Below, piece by piece: positions 1 to 9,025 of a stretch of 64,000 nucleotides of DNA. The first letter of the stretch is position 1. Each line of letters opens with the position of its first letter. The stretch comes from Streptomyces sp. 1222.5 (GTDB lineage: Bacteria; Actinomycetota; Actinomycetes; Streptomycetales; Streptomycetaceae). The position numbers and the translations under genes are program-made. Location: assembly GCF_900105245.1 (NCBI RefSeq), contig NZ_FNSZ01000001.1:1984001-2048000 (forward strand). The letters are read 5' to 3'. The notes beneath the pieces are model-generated. The model saw nothing but the letters and a program-made list of their open reading frames with translations. It was not told the origin of the DNA and made no database searches.

Positions 1-1060
1 CCCGTGCGGTGCTGTCGCGCTGCCAGCGGCGCGGGGCGAGGGAGTTGACCCGCCGCCCGAGCAGGGCGAGCAGGGCGGGCAGTCCGAGCAGGGCGAACAG
101 GGCCGCCGAGACGACGGTGATGACGCCGGCGAGGCCCATGGAGCGCAGGTACGGGTGCGGGAAGACGGTGATGGCGGCCAGTGCCGCGGCCACCGTCAGG
201 GAGCTGAAGAACACCGTCCGCCCGGCGGTCGCGACGGTGCGCGCGACGGCCTGGCGGCCCGGACCGTGGACCGCCAGTTCCTCACGGTAGCGGGAGACGA
301 TGAGCAGTCCGAAGTCGACCGCGAGGCCGAGGCCCAGCGCGAACGCGAGGTTGAGGGCGCCGGTGGAGACGTCCATGAACTCGGTGGCGGCGCGCAGTCC
401 GGCGAGGGTGAGCAACAGGGTGACGATCGCGCCGGCCAGCGGCACCAGGGCGGCGACGACGCCCCGGAACACCAGCACCAGCAGGATCAGGATGAACGGC
501 AGCGCGAGACTCTCGGCCTTGGCGAGGTCCTCGTTGGACACCGAGGCGACCTGGACGTGACCCGGGGTCGAACCGCCCAGCCAGGCCCTGCCCTTGAGCT
601 CGGGGTTGTCGGCGATGGCCTTCTGGAGCGCCTTCTCCGCGTCGACGGTGTCCTTCTCCCGCATGGGGGCCACCGTGCCGAGAACGACCGTGCTGTGCCC
701 GTCCCTGCTGATCAGCGCCGGGTCGGTGGCGTAGTCGACGACCTGCTTGATCTCCGGGCGCCCGCGCAGCAGGGCCACCGCGGCGGACACCGGCGCGGGC
801 GGCGGGGCCTTCGGGTCGAGGGCCGCGTCGGTGCGCACGAGTACGGCGTAGCCCTGCTGGGCGTCGACGCCGGTGGCCTGCTGGATGATCCGGCGGGCCG
901 TGACGTTGGCGCCGCCCGGGTCGTCGTAGTCGGAGAGTCCGTTGGTGAGCTTGCTGTCGACGGTGCCGCCGAAGAAGGCGGCGAGGACGGCCGCCAGGAC
1001 CGCCAGTAACAGGGCGGCGCGCCGCCTGACGTGCAGTGCGGAGCCCAGGGCAGAGAACAT
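1..1060 (-). CDS. MMPL/RND-family transporter, N-terminal part (runs off the window)
   Basis: Inner-membrane exporter of the MMPL branch of the RND superfamily, usually moving lipids or hydrophobic metabolites by proton antiport. The gene starts at the ATG complementary to 1058-1060 and is open to the window edge, giving about 353 residues. An N-terminal membrane segment is followed by an extracytoplasmic domain, then a block of hydrophobic helices. The stretch GLGLAVDFGLLIVSRYREE carries the membrane-embedded Asp and the Ser-Arg-Tyr-Arg-Glu motif of MMPL proteins. Full MMPL proteins are about 700 residues, so roughly the second half is missing here. It diverges from the amidohydrolase gene across 148 bases with a palindrome. 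It is inferred to export the product of the adjacent cluster. Confidence 0.9.
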   Translation of the reverse strand, partial: MFSALGSALHVRRRAALLLAVLAAVLAAFFGGTVDSKLTNGLSDYDDPGGANVTARRIIQQATGVDAQQGYAVLVRTDAALDPKAPPPAPVSAAVALLRGRPEIKQVVDYATDPALISRDGHSTVVLGTVAPMREKDTVDAEKALQKAIADNPELKGRAWLGGSTPGHVQVASVSNEDLAKAESLALPFILILLVLVFRGVVAALVPLAGAIVTLLLTLAGLRAATEFMDVSTGALNLAFALGLGLAVDFGLLIVSRYREELAVHGPGRQAVARTVATAGRTVFFSSLTVAAALAAITVFPHPYLRSMGLAGVITVVSAALFALLGLPALLALLGRRVNSLAPRRWQRDSTAR

Positions 1061-1090
1061 GGATCGTCACCTTCCGTTGGTGTACGCAGT

Positions 1091-1110
1091 GTTCTAGCGA
1101 GCGCTTTAGC
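1091..1110. promoter_or_regulatory. Palindromic operator candidate between the MMPL and amidohydrolase genes
   Basis: The centre AGCGAGCGCT (1096-1105) is a perfect dyad with a two-base spacer. It lies about 35-45 bases upstream of the MMPL start and about 100 bases upstream of the amidohydrolase start. TetR-family repressors often bind such sites ahead of exporter genes. No tetR gene is visible in the window, so the regulator is unknown. Confidence 0.4.
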
Positions 1111-1208
1111 CCCGCTGAAGGCGAGGGGGCGAGACTCGGCCACACGCGCTCGCCCATGACCGCGCCGTGCGGTCCGCGCGTTCGCCCTTGCCGCGACGGG
1201 AGACCCAG

Positions 1209-2330
1209 TTGATCGACAACATGTTCGTCATTGACGCCACCGTGCACCCGTACAACGTGGCGGACAGCAATCTGCGCAAGGACGGCGAGTTCCCCGACCT
1301 GCACGCGTTCGCGCTGCGGGAGATGCTCTGGGGCATGCACGAGCGCTTCGCGACCGCCGGCTCCGGCATCCCGCGTGAGGTGTTCTGCACCGACTGGCCG
1401 CCGGAGCTGCTCGCCTGGACCATGTTCACCGAGTCCGACGTGGACATGGCCGTCAACCACCGGCTGCGCATCGACGCCGTCTTCGAGGACGGCCTGTGCA
1501 ACGGGGAGAAGAACCAGGTGCTGGCCGAGAAGTGGCCGCGGCGGATCGTGCCGTACGCCGGGATCAACCCCGCCCTCGGCATCGAGGCCTGTCTGCGGGA
1601 CCTGCGCGAACAGGTGGCGCGGGTGCCGGGCACGATCGGCATCAAGATGTACCCCAACGCCGGTTCCCCGGACGTCAGCTGGCGGCTCGACGACCCCGAG
1701 TTCACCCCGTTGTTCGAGCTCGCCAAGGAACTCGGCATAAAGATCATCGCGTTGCACAAGATCGTGCCCAACGGACTGGTGCCGCTCGGCCCGTTCGGGA
1801 TCGACGACCTCGAGACCGTCGCCATCCGGCACATCGACCTCTCCTTCGAGATCGTGCACGCCGGCCTCCCGCCCTTCGTGGAGGAGGTCGCCATGGCGCT
1901 GATGCGGCTGCCCAACGTCTACGCCAACCTGGAGATCACCTCGGCGATCCTGGCGCACGGCATGGGGTACGTCGAGGAGGCGCTGGCCCAGCTGATCTCG
2001 CTCGGCGGAGCGGAGAAGATCATCTACGCCTCCGGCGCCCTGCACTTCCACCCGCAGCCGGTGCTGGAGAAGATGGCGCGGCTCACGTTCTCCGACCGGA
2101 TCCTGGAGCGGTACGGGCTGGAGCAGATCACCCACGAACAGCGGGCGGCGTTCCTCGCCGGCAACTACGCGCGCATCGCCGGGATCGACCTGGCCGCGGC
2201 GGCGGAGGCAGTGCGGGACGACGAGTTCGCCCGGCACCGGGCCGAGCACGGCGGGAACCGGCCGATGTGGACGTACTGGCGCGAGTCGCAGCCCGAGCTG
2301 TGGGCGGCGGCGGCCGGGGCCTCGGCGTGA
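1209..2330 (+). CDS. Amidohydrolase family protein (amidohydrolase-2 / ACMSD-like)
   Basis: Predicted cytoplasmic metal-dependent hydrolase or decarboxylase with a TIM-barrel fold. The N-terminus FVIDATVHPYN resembles the first metal-binding strand of the amidohydrolase-2 family. TIGIKMYPN and EIVHAGLPPF correspond to later barrel strands. I prefer the TTG at 1209, which has GGGAG six bases upstream (1198-1202). The ATG at 1221 is the alternative, and a GTG at 1167 is less likely. The stop overlaps the start of the DUF59 gene (GTGA), so the two are probably translated together. In a polyketide context a decarboxylase acting on an aromatic acid is plausible, but the substrate is unknown. Confidence 0.8.
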   Translation: MIDNMFVIDATVHPYNVADSNLRKDGEFPDLHAFALREMLWGMHERFATAGSGIPREVFCTDWPPELLAWTMFTESDVDMAVNHRLRIDAVFEDGLCNGEKNQVLAEKWPRRIVPYAGINPALGIEACLRDLREQVARVPGTIGIKMYPNAGSPDVSWRLDDPEFTPLFELAKELGIKIIALHKIVPNGLVPLGPFGIDDLETVAIRHIDLSFEIVHAGLPPFVEEVAMALMRLPNVYANLEITSAILAHGMGYVEEALAQLISLGGAEKIIYASGALHFHPQPVLEKMARLTFSDRILERYGLEQITHEQRAAFLAGNYARIAGIDLAAAAEAVRDDEFARHRAEHGGNRPMWTYWRESQPELWAAAAGASA

Positions 2331-2734
2331 GCGCCGCGGACCGGGCGGTCGCCACGGTCGCGACCGTCACGCCGGACCAGGTGCACACCGCGCTGGGCGA
2401 GGTGTACGACCCCTGCAGCCAGTCCTGGCAGCGGCCGATGAGCCTGGTCGACCTCGGCCTCGTACGCGATGTCGCGGTGGACGGCGAGGGCCGGGCCACG
2501 GTGCGCATCAGCCTGACCGCGCCGTTCTGCATGGCGGTGCCGGTGATCATGCAGTCGGTCGAGCAGAAGGTGGGCGCGGTCGACGGGGTCACCGGGGTGA
2601 CGGTCGAACTCGACGGCGGCACGCTGTGGCGTCCCGAGCTGATGACGGACAAGGGCCGCGCCCTGCTGGCGGCGGCCCGCACAGAGGACCGCCGCATGCT
2701 GCCCCTGACCCCGGTCCGGGCGGCCGCGGGCTAG
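2327..2734 (+). CDS. DUF59 / MIP18-like metal-sulfur cluster assembly domain protein
   Basis: A 135-residue protein that appears to be a single DUF59 (MIP18/PaaD-like) domain. The stretches VYDPCSQSWQRPMSLVDLGLV and ISLTAPFCMAVPVIMQSVEQ hold the two conserved blocks, including the Cys near residue 66. Family members help insert iron-sulfur clusters (SufT, MIP18) or support phenylacetyl-CoA oxygenase maturation (PaaD). The GTG start overlaps the amidohydrolase stop, so the pair is coupled and the protein may serve the amidohydrolase or another cluster metalloenzyme. A strong hairpin follows the stop. Confidence 0.75.
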   Translation: MSAADRAVATVATVTPDQVHTALGEVYDPCSQSWQRPMSLVDLGLVRDVAVDGEGRATVRISLTAPFCMAVPVIMQSVEQKVGAVDGVTGVTVELDGGTLWRPELMTDKGRALLAAARTEDRRMLPLTPVRAAAG

Positions 2735-2755
2735 CCGGCGCGGCACCCACCGACA

Positions 2756-2800
2756 GGCCGGGCACTCCCTGAGGGACCCAAGGGGAGGGAGTGCCCGGCC
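2756..2800. terminator. Bidirectional hairpin terminator between convergent genes
   Basis: A perfect 15-bp inverted repeat (2756-2770 and 2786-2800) flanks a 15-base loop. It lies just after the DUF59 stop and about 145 bases beyond the stop of the oppositely oriented FMN reductase. There is no U-tract, which is usual for Streptomyces terminators. Confidence 0.8.
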
Positions 2801-2946
2801 ATCACCGTGTCCCGGACGCGGCAGGCGGGAGCGCGCGCCATGTGCCCTCTCCCGTCGGTGTGCCCCGCCGTCCGCCGCGGCGCACGCCATCGGCCCCCGA
2901 GCCGTTGCCGTGGGCTCGGGGGTCGGTCACGGGTGCGGACGGTGGG

Positions 2947-3555
2947 CTACAGCGTGGCCCCGACCCCCGAGCCGACGGGTACGGCGTCCGCCTCGGTGGT
3001 GCGGCGCATGCGGGCGAAGTCGAGGACCTGGTCGGTGAGGATGTCGAGGCGGCGGGCGGCGCGCGGGTCGGCGCAGGTGTCGGCGGCCGTGAACTCCGTG
3101 GCCGCGGACACCACCACGCCCATCGGCACCGCCCAGCCGCGCAGCGCCTGGGCCGAGGCGCGCAGGGAGGCCAGCGCGGAGGCGCCCGCCACCTCGTTCC
3201 ACGCCACGGTGAGGCAGCCCACCGCGCGTCCGTCCAGGTAGCCGGGTGTGTCCTGGGCCAGGGCCTCGGTGTGGTCGAGCGCGTTCTTGAGCAGCCCGGA
3301 CATGCCGCCGTGGTAGGTCGGGCTGGCCAGCAGGACACCGTCGGCGGCGCGCAGGGCGGCCAGCAGCCGCAGCTCCGCCGCCGACCTGACGCCCGTTTCC
3401 GGGTCGTAGGGCGGCAGCACCAGGTCGGGCCCGCACAGCAGGGTGACCTCGGCGCCCGCCCGGCGGGCCCGGGCGGCGCAGGTCCGCAGGGCGGCCGCGG
3501 AGACCGAGCCGGCACGCAACGAGCCGCCGAGGGCGGCGATACGGATCGGACGCAT
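2947..3555 (-). CDS. NADPH-dependent FMN reductase
   Basis: Flavodoxin-like reductase that uses NAD(P)H to reduce FMN. The protein is 202 residues from the ATG at 3553-3555, a usual family length. The N-terminal stretch IAALGGSLRAGSVSAAAL is the FMN phosphate-binding loop, and SPTYHGGMSGLLKNALD is the second flavin-contact loop. The gene lies 41 bases downstream of the FAD-dependent oxidoreductase on the same strand and is probably the last gene of the leftward operon. It could supply reduced flavin to a cluster oxygenase or reduce a quinone product. Confidence 0.87.
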   Translation of the reverse strand: MRPIRIAALGGSLRAGSVSAAALRTCAARARRAGAEVTLLCGPDLVLPPYDPETGVRSAAELRLLAALRAADGVLLASPTYHGGMSGLLKNALDHTEALAQDTPGYLDGRAVGCLTVAWNEVAGASALASLRASAQALRGWAVPMGVVVSAATEFTAADTCADPRAARRLDILTDQVLDFARMRRTTEADAVPVGSGVGATL

Positions 3556-3596
3556 GACAACTCCGTTGGTCGGTAGGGGCCTTGTCTTCCCCGTGC

Positions 3597-4872
3597 TCAC
3601 AGGCGCGCCGCCGCCTCCTCGGCCGCCCACGCCCCGCTGAGCACGCACGCGTCGGCGAGCAGACCGCGCGGGCCGACCCAGTCGCCGGCGACGAAGACGC
3701 CCGGCCGCCCGGGGACCCGTGGTCCGGGCCGGCCGGGGAGGCCGCCCGTCCGGGCTTCGGGCACCGCGGTCATGGTGGTGATCCGGGGCAGGAACCGTTC
3801 ATGGACCAGCACCTCGCGCCAGCCGGGCTGGCACAGGTCGAGCAGTTCGTCCAGCCGCTTGCGCACCTCGGTGGCGCCGAGCCCGGACCCGTCGTCGTAC
3901 CGGGCGAGGTGGAGCACGGCGCCGCCCTCCGGCGCGAGGCGTGCGGTCTGCGACGCGACGGACAGGTAGAGGGGTTCGTCGACGCCCAGGACCAGGGTCC
4001 GGCGCGGGTCCGGCAGCCGGCTCAGGGCCACGTCCAGACAGGCGGTGTGCAGGGGCCGGCCGGGCGGGCCGGCCGGTTCGGGCTCGTCCAGCAGGCGGTG
4101 CGCCGCCCGCTGCGGCAGTCCCGCCAGTACCACCGAGCGGGCCCGGATGCCGTACCCGTCCGCGAGGGTCAGCCGCGGGCGTGCCCCGCCCTCGACCGCC
4201 GTGACCCGGTAGCCGGTGCGGATGTCCACCCCCAGGGCGCGGGCGCGGCCGAGCAGCGCGTCCACGAGGGTGCGCCAGCCGCCGTCGACGTACGTCACCC
4301 CGCGCCGTACCCCGGCGAAGTGCGCGGCCAGCGCCCCGGCGTCGATCATCTCGGGGCGGCCGACGTAGGCGCTGACGCGCAGCACGGCGAAGGCCGCCTC
4401 CCGCGCACGCTCGGTGGGCAGGCGGTCGGCGAGCCACCGCGCGGCGTCGGTGCCGGCCAGGCCCGGGCGGCCCCGGGACAGGGCCAGCAGCCCGGGCCAC
4501 GGCGAGGCGTTCGCGGGGCGCGAGCAGTCCGGTGCGCAGCAGCGGGCCCGGGGCGGCGTAGCCGGGGTGCAGTGCGCCGTCGCGCAGGGCCAGGGACCCG
4601 GTGAGGTCCGGTTCACCGCCCGGGACCCGGACGCCCAGGGCCCGCAGCTCGTCCCGCGTGGTCCGGTACAGCGCCCGGGGCCCGAGGCCCAGCCGGTGGC
4701 CCCGGTGGTCCGTGGTACGGGCCCGCCCGCCGGGTTCGCCGCCCGCTTCGAGCAGCAGCACCCGCCGGCCCGGTCCGGCGGCGCGGGCCAGACGGACGGC
4801 GGTGACCAGACCGGTGAGCCCGGCCCCGACCACCACGGCGTCCGCCCGCTCGTCCGGGCCGGCGCCGGTCAT
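3597..4872 (-). pseudogene. FAD-dependent oxidoreductase (phytoene-desaturase/amine-oxidase type), frameshifted
   Basis: Reading starts at 4872, overlapping the aminotransferase stop (ATGA). Frame one encodes the dinucleotide-binding motif VVVGAGLTGLVTAVRLA and continues to about 4494. Homology then continues in the next frame from WPGLLALSRGRPGL to the C-terminus, including VFVAGDWVGPRG, the typical C-terminal FAD-binding segment. The switch needs removal of one base in the run cccggg at 4491-4496. The intact product would be about 424 residues. Both halves look well preserved, so this may be a recent mutation or a single-base sequence error. If real, the cluster lacks this oxidation step. 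Confidence 0.8.
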
Positions 4873-6365
4873 GCCCCGTCGGCCCCGGGCAGGACGAACG
4901 GGAATCCGTGGCGCCCGAGTTCGCGGGCCGAGTCGGTGACCGCGTCGACCAGGGTGTCCAGGTCCTCGGTGCTGTGCGCGCCGCCGGTGAACAGCATCGG
5001 CAGGCTGAGGGTGTAGAAGCCGCGCCGCCGCAGCATCAGGGTGAGCAGGAAGAAGGCGATCGGGTTCACCGCGCCCGCGAACGCGCGGTAGTCGTCGTAG
5101 CTGTCCTTCTCCAGGAAGCCGAACGAGCCGATGAAGTCGCCGAATCCGACCAGGCGCAGTGGGATACCGGTCTCCCCGCGGAACCCGGCCAGGCGCCGCT
5201 GGATGCCGTCGACCTTGGCCCGGGTCTCGGTGTAGTACGTGTCGCGCTGCTCGTGCAGCAGCCGCAGGCTCGCGTAGGAGGCGGCCAGGGCCAGGTGGTT
5301 GCCGGCGTGGGTGGTCTGCACGCAGGTCTTGCGGCCGATGTCGGTGAGGGGCAGGCCGGAGGTCTGGGTGTGGTCGAGCAGGGCCGCCCGGCCGCCGACG
5401 GCGGACAGCGGGATGCCGAGGCCGCTGAGGACCTTGCCGTAGGTGTACAGGTCGGCCTCGATGCCGAAGTGCGCGGCGGCGCCGCCGGGGCCGAACCGGA
5501 AGCCGGTGAGCACCTCGTCGAGGACGAACGGGACGCGCAGCGCCCGGCACCGCTCGGACACGGAGCGCAGCAGCGGGACGGTGTGCTCGACGAACGGGAA
5601 CGAGGAGGACGCGGCCTCGGTGATCACGCAGGCCAGCTCGCCGCGGTGGCGCTCGATCAGTTCGACCGCGCGCACCGGGTCGTTGGGCAGGACGAGCAGG
5701 TCGCGCGGGTCGGCGAGGGGCACCCCGGTGAGCGCGGACTGCCGCTCGACGCCGCCGTCGGGGGCGTTGCCCGGGAAGGGGTGGGTCGGGTGGCCGTGGT
5801 ACCAGAAGGCGGTGTTGTGCATGCCCAGGTCGTGCACGCCGTGCAGGGAGCCCTCGAACTTGGCCACCATGCGCCGGCCGGTGTGCGCGCGGGCGAGCCG
5901 GATGGCGGCCGCGGTGGCGTCGGTGCCGGAGTTGAGGAACGCGAACTTCTCGCAGTGCGGCACGAACTCACCGAGCAGGTCGACGAGTTGCTGCTCGACC
6001 GGGTGGCAGTAGCCGTTGCCGGTGGTGGCGGCGAGCTGCTCGGTGACGTACCGGACGACGGGCTCGGGGCTGTGCCCGTGCAGTGCCTGGGCGCCGAAGC
6101 CGAGGTGGCAGTCGACGTAGGTGTTGCCGTCGGCGTCGAGGATGCGGCTGCCGTGCGCCTCACGCACCACGAGCGGGAACTGCGGGGAGTGGAAGGGCCA
6201 GAAGACATGGGTGGCGGCGTCGCGGGCGCGCAGCTTCTCGGTCGCGGCGGTCGAGGCCTGCTGGCGCTCGGCGAGCTCGGAGAACAGGTCGATCAGCCAC
6301 TGCTGGGTGAGCAGTTCGGCGACCAGTGACTCGACGGACGCCGTGGGAGCGGCAGTTGTCGTCAT
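4869..6365 (-). CDS. PLP-dependent class III aminotransferase (glutamate-1-semialdehyde aminomutase-like)
   Basis: A 498-residue class III aminotransferase. The glycine-rich PLP phosphate loop is NSGTDATAAAIRLA (about 145-158). The Asp that pairs with the pyridine nitrogen lies in VLDEVLTGFRFG (about residue 283), and the Schiff-base Lys is K311 in YTYGKVLSG. A roughly 50-residue N-terminal extension precedes the fold. Genuine HemL enzymes are about 430 residues and not found in such clusters, so a biosynthetic amino transfer to a ketone or aldehyde is likely. The gene lies 46 bases after the methyltransferase and is coupled by ATGA to the FAD oxidoreductase. Confidence 0.88.
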   Translation of the reverse strand: MTTTAAPTASVESLVAELLTQQWLIDLFSELAERQQASTAATEKLRARDAATHVFWPFHSPQFPLVVREAHGSRILDADGNTYVDCHLGFGAQALHGHSPEPVVRYVTEQLAATTGNGYCHPVEQQLVDLLGEFVPHCEKFAFLNSGTDATAAAIRLARAHTGRRMVAKFEGSLHGVHDLGMHNTAFWYHGHPTHPFPGNAPDGGVERQSALTGVPLADPRDLLVLPNDPVRAVELIERHRGELACVITEAASSSFPFVEHTVPLLRSVSERCRALRVPFVLDEVLTGFRFGPGGAAAHFGIEADLYTYGKVLSGLGIPLSAVGGRAALLDHTQTSGLPLTDIGRKTCVQTTHAGNHLALAASYASLRLLHEQRDTYYTETRAKVDGIQRRLAGFRGETGIPLRLVGFGDFIGSFGFLEKDSYDDYRAFAGAVNPIAFFLLTLMLRRRGFYTLSLPMLFTGGAHSTEDLDTLVDAVTDSARELGRHGFPFVLPGADGA

Positions 6366-6411
6366 CGTCGGCTCCAGGAGGGAACGGGAAGTCGGGTGGG
6401 TGGGCGCCGGT

Positions 6412-7293
6412 TCACAGCGGCTTGGTCGCGCGCAGCACGCCGTAGCGCATCACGCCGCGCTCGTACGCCTGCTTCATCAGCGGTACGGAGTTGAGGAAGC
6501 GGAAGATGTCCATGCCCTTGGCGCGGACCAGCTTCCAGATCATGGAGGGGTCGCGGACCACCGGCTTGACGATGTCGGTGGAGAGCTTCCAGGTGTCCCA
6601 CACCCGCTCGGACCAGTCGGCGGTGCGGACGCCGGTGAAGCCCAGCTCGTCGGCGAGGGCGCCGTACCGGTCCAGGGGCAGCACGTGGGAGACCACGAAG
6701 TCGCGGTAGATGCGGTGCAGCAGCCGGGTCTCGTCGGGCGCGAGGCCGTCGTCGCGGGCGCACCAGGTGGCGACCAGGAGCGTGCCGCCCGGCTTGAGGA
6801 CGCGGTGGCACTCGGCGAGGAACGCCTTCTTGTCGGGCATCAGCTCGCAGCTCTCCAGTGCCCACACCACGTCGAAGGTGCCGTCCGGGTAGTCGGTGTG
6901 CATGGCGTCGACCAGCCGGAACCTGGTGCGGTCGGCGACCTTCGCCTCGGCGGCCTTGTTCTCGGCCCGGCCGATCTGCTCGGCGCTGATGGTGATGCCG
7001 TCGACCGTGCAGCCGAGCCGTCCGGCGAGGTGGACGGCGGAGGCGCCGATGCCGCAGCCGGCGTCCAGGATCCGGGCCCCCTCGGGTACGGGTCCGAAGG
7101 CGATCAGCTCCTCCACGAGCCGCACCTGGGCGGCGTGCCGGCCGGGGTCGGGTTCCCCTTCGGCCCAGTACCCGTGGTGGATGTGCTCTCCCCACAGGTC
7201 CTCGTACAGCTCGATCAGCCCGTCGTAGTGGTCCTTGATCGCGGCGTGCAGGTCGGGGGTGGTCCAGCGCGGTTCGAGTGCGCTCGTCGTCAT
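6412..7293 (-). CDS. Class I SAM-dependent methyltransferase (tocopherol/sterol C-methyltransferase-like)
   Basis: A 293-residue Rossmann-fold methyltransferase. Motif I is ILDAGCGIGASAVHLAG near residue 80, and motif II/III is around FDVVWALESCELMPDK. The N-terminal stretch HYDGLIELYEDLWGEHIHHGYW is typical of the gamma-tocopherol and sarcosine/glycine methyltransferase group. It is one of two methyltransferases in the operon, 45 bases after the type III PKS. C-methylation of an aromatic or beta-keto intermediate is an inference from context. Confidence 0.87.
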   Translation of the reverse strand: MTTSALEPRWTTPDLHAAIKDHYDGLIELYEDLWGEHIHHGYWAEGEPDPGRHAAQVRLVEELIAFGPVPEGARILDAGCGIGASAVHLAGRLGCTVDGITISAEQIGRAENKAAEAKVADRTRFRLVDAMHTDYPDGTFDVVWALESCELMPDKKAFLAECHRVLKPGGTLLVATWCARDDGLAPDETRLLHRIYRDFVVSHVLPLDRYGALADELGFTGVRTADWSERVWDTWKLSTDIVKPVVRDPSMIWKLVRAKGMDIFRFLNSVPLMKQAYERGVMRYGVLRATKPL

Positions 7294-7338
7294 GAGGGGT
7301 GTCCCATCGGTGTCGGAGGTTCGGGGTACGCGGCGGGA

Positions 7339-8442
7339 TCAGAAACGGACGAGCGCCGACTCCATGGTCAGCCCGGGGCCGAACGCCATCAGCACGGCGA
7401 GCTCCCCCGGCGCGGGCCGTGAGGTGCGCAGGATGCGGTCCAGGATCAGCAGGATGGTGGCGGAGGAGCAGTTGCCGTGCTCGGCGAGCACGGCCCGGGA
7501 CGGGGCGAGCTGTTCGGGCGTGAGGTCGAGCTTCTCGCCGACGAAGTCGATGATCTTCGGGCCGCCGGGGTGCACGCCCCAGTGCCGCACGTCGCCGACG
7601 TCGAGGCCGTGCGGGGCGAGCAGCCGCTTGACGAACGGCTCGATGCTCTCGGCCAGGTAGAACGGCACGTACGGGGAGAGCGTCATGCGGAACGCGAGGT
7701 CCTCGATGTGCCAGCTCATGGCGTGGGTGGTCTCGGGGTGGGTCTCGGTGTGGGTGCCGAGGAACACCGGGCCGGGGCCGCCGTCGTCGGCCCCGAGCAG
7801 GGTCATGGCGCCCGCGTCCCCGAACAGGGCGTTGACGACGGCCTGTTCGGCCGACACCTCGGGCCGGTGGTGGACGGAGCAGACCTCGGCGGAGCCGGCC
7901 AGGACCAGTTCGCCGGGGCGGGCGGCCAGCGCGTCGAAGGCGGTCTTGAGCACGTTGAAGGCCGCGTTGCAGCCCATGTGCCCGATGAAGGTGCGGCGCA
8001 GGTCCTGGCGCAGCTCGAACTCCTTGGCCAGCAGGATGTCCGGGGTGGGTCCCGCGTATCCGGTGCAGCTGGCCATCACGAACGTGCCGACGCGTTCGCG
8101 CAGGTCGTTCGCGCCCGCGTCCTGGAGCACCCCGCCCACCGTACGCCGGCTCATGGCGAGGACGTTCTCCTCCCAGGCCGCCATGCGCGGCTTGATGGTG
8201 GGGAACCCGTCGGCGTAGGCGGTGCGCGGGTCCCAGGCCATGTGCCGCTGGGTGACCCCGGAGCCGCGGAAGATCTCCTCGGCCTTGGGCACGTCCCGGT
8301 AGACCTCGCGGTAGTACGTGTCGAAGGCGCTCGCCTGCGGTACGACGGTGTCGGGTGCGGCGGTGCGCAGGGCCAGCAGTCTGGCCACCCCGCGGGCGGG
8401 GGTCCGTCCAACGGTGTCCGGCGCCTCGGTCGCGGTCGTCAT
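7339..8442 (-). CDS. Type III polyketide synthase (chalcone/stilbene synthase superfamily)
   Basis: Homodimeric iterative ketosynthase that extends an acyl starter with malonyl units and cyclises the chain. At 367 residues it has normal family length. The catalytic triad is visible: Cys158 in GHMGCNAAFN, His291 in WGVHPGGPKI and Asn324 in EHGNCSSATI. FGDAGAMTLLG and GPGLTMES are further family signatures. Its start overlaps the SRPBCC stop (ATGA), implying coordinated synthesis. The fatty-acyl-AMP ligase and ACP suggest an acyl-ACP or acyl-CoA starter; the starter and number of extensions cannot be read from sequence. It is the core enzyme of the cluster. Confidence 0.93.
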   Translation of the reverse strand: MTTATEAPDTVGRTPARGVARLLALRTAAPDTVVPQASAFDTYYREVYRDVPKAEEIFRGSGVTQRHMAWDPRTAYADGFPTIKPRMAAWEENVLAMSRRTVGGVLQDAGANDLRERVGTFVMASCTGYAGPTPDILLAKEFELRQDLRRTFIGHMGCNAAFNVLKTAFDALAARPGELVLAGSAEVCSVHHRPEVSAEQAVVNALFGDAGAMTLLGADDGGPGPVFLGTHTETHPETTHAMSWHIEDLAFRMTLSPYVPFYLAESIEPFVKRLLAPHGLDVGDVRHWGVHPGGPKIIDFVGEKLDLTPEQLAPSRAVLAEHGNCSSATILLILDRILRTSRPAPGELAVLMAFGPGLTMESALVRF

Positions 8443-8918
8443 GCCGCCGCCCTCGCGCCCGATTCCAGCCGGTCCTTGATGGCGGCGAGGAACCCTTCGG
8501 TGACCTCGTCGCTCTGCTGCCGGGCGAACGGCTCGACCAGCGGCAGCACCACGGGCGCGATGTCGACGTCGGCCTCGGAGCGGGTGTCGATCTCCAGGTA
8601 GGTGGTGCCGGGCCCGGTGCCGGGGGTGGTGCGGAACTCGCCCCAGGAGCGGAAGTTGTGCGCGCCGACCGGTTCCCAGCGGATGCGGGCGGGGTCGCCG
8701 GTGTCGAAGCGGGTGCGGTGGTCGGGGGTGTGGCTGACGGCCCCGTTGGAGATGGTGGCCAGCACGTAGTGGTAGACGTCGTCGCCCTCGGCGGTGAGGC
8801 TCTCCACGCCGGGCATCAGCAGGCCGCAGCCCACCACGTCGAGCAGGAGCCGTCGTACGGCGTCGGGTGCGGCCCCTATTTCGGTGCCGGCGAGGCTGGC
8901 GGAGCGTATGGAGACCAT
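8439..8918 (-). CDS. SRPBCC (START/polyketide cyclase-like) family protein
   Basis: A 159-residue protein with the helix-grip pattern of SRPBCC proteins: an N-terminal beta strand, a helix with the GxxMPGVESL turn, a long beta sheet, and the C-terminal helix FARQQSDEVTEGFLAAIKDRL. Such domains bind hydrophobic ligands and act as aromatase/cyclases in polyketide pathways. I chose the ATG at 8916-8918, which has AAGGACAG upstream. The stop overlaps the type III PKS start, so a direct role on the PKS product is likely, perhaps steering cyclisation. The UbiG-like gene ends 107 bases upstream. Confidence 0.82.
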   Translation of the reverse strand: MVSIRSASLAGTEIGAAPDAVRRLLLDVVGCGLLMPGVESLTAEGDDVYHYVLATISNGAVSHTPDHRTRFDTGDPARIRWEPVGAHNFRSWGEFRTTPGTGPGTTYLEIDTRSEADVDIAPVVLPLVEPFARQQSDEVTEGFLAAIKDRLESGARAAA

Positions 8919-9025
8919 GGCTGTCCTGTCCTTGGCGAGGTGCTTCGCGGGGTCCTGGGCGAGGGGCCCGTCGCCGGCCCTTCGCGGGGCGGTGCGGGGC
9001 GGGCGCGGGGCCGGTGGGGCCTGCT

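Noticed and set aside
282..2249. 655-codon open frame on the minus strand
   Set aside because: It is antisense to the amidohydrolase and part of the MMPL gene. Its product is Arg/His/Pro-rich without any family motif, as expected for a shadow frame in high-GC DNA.
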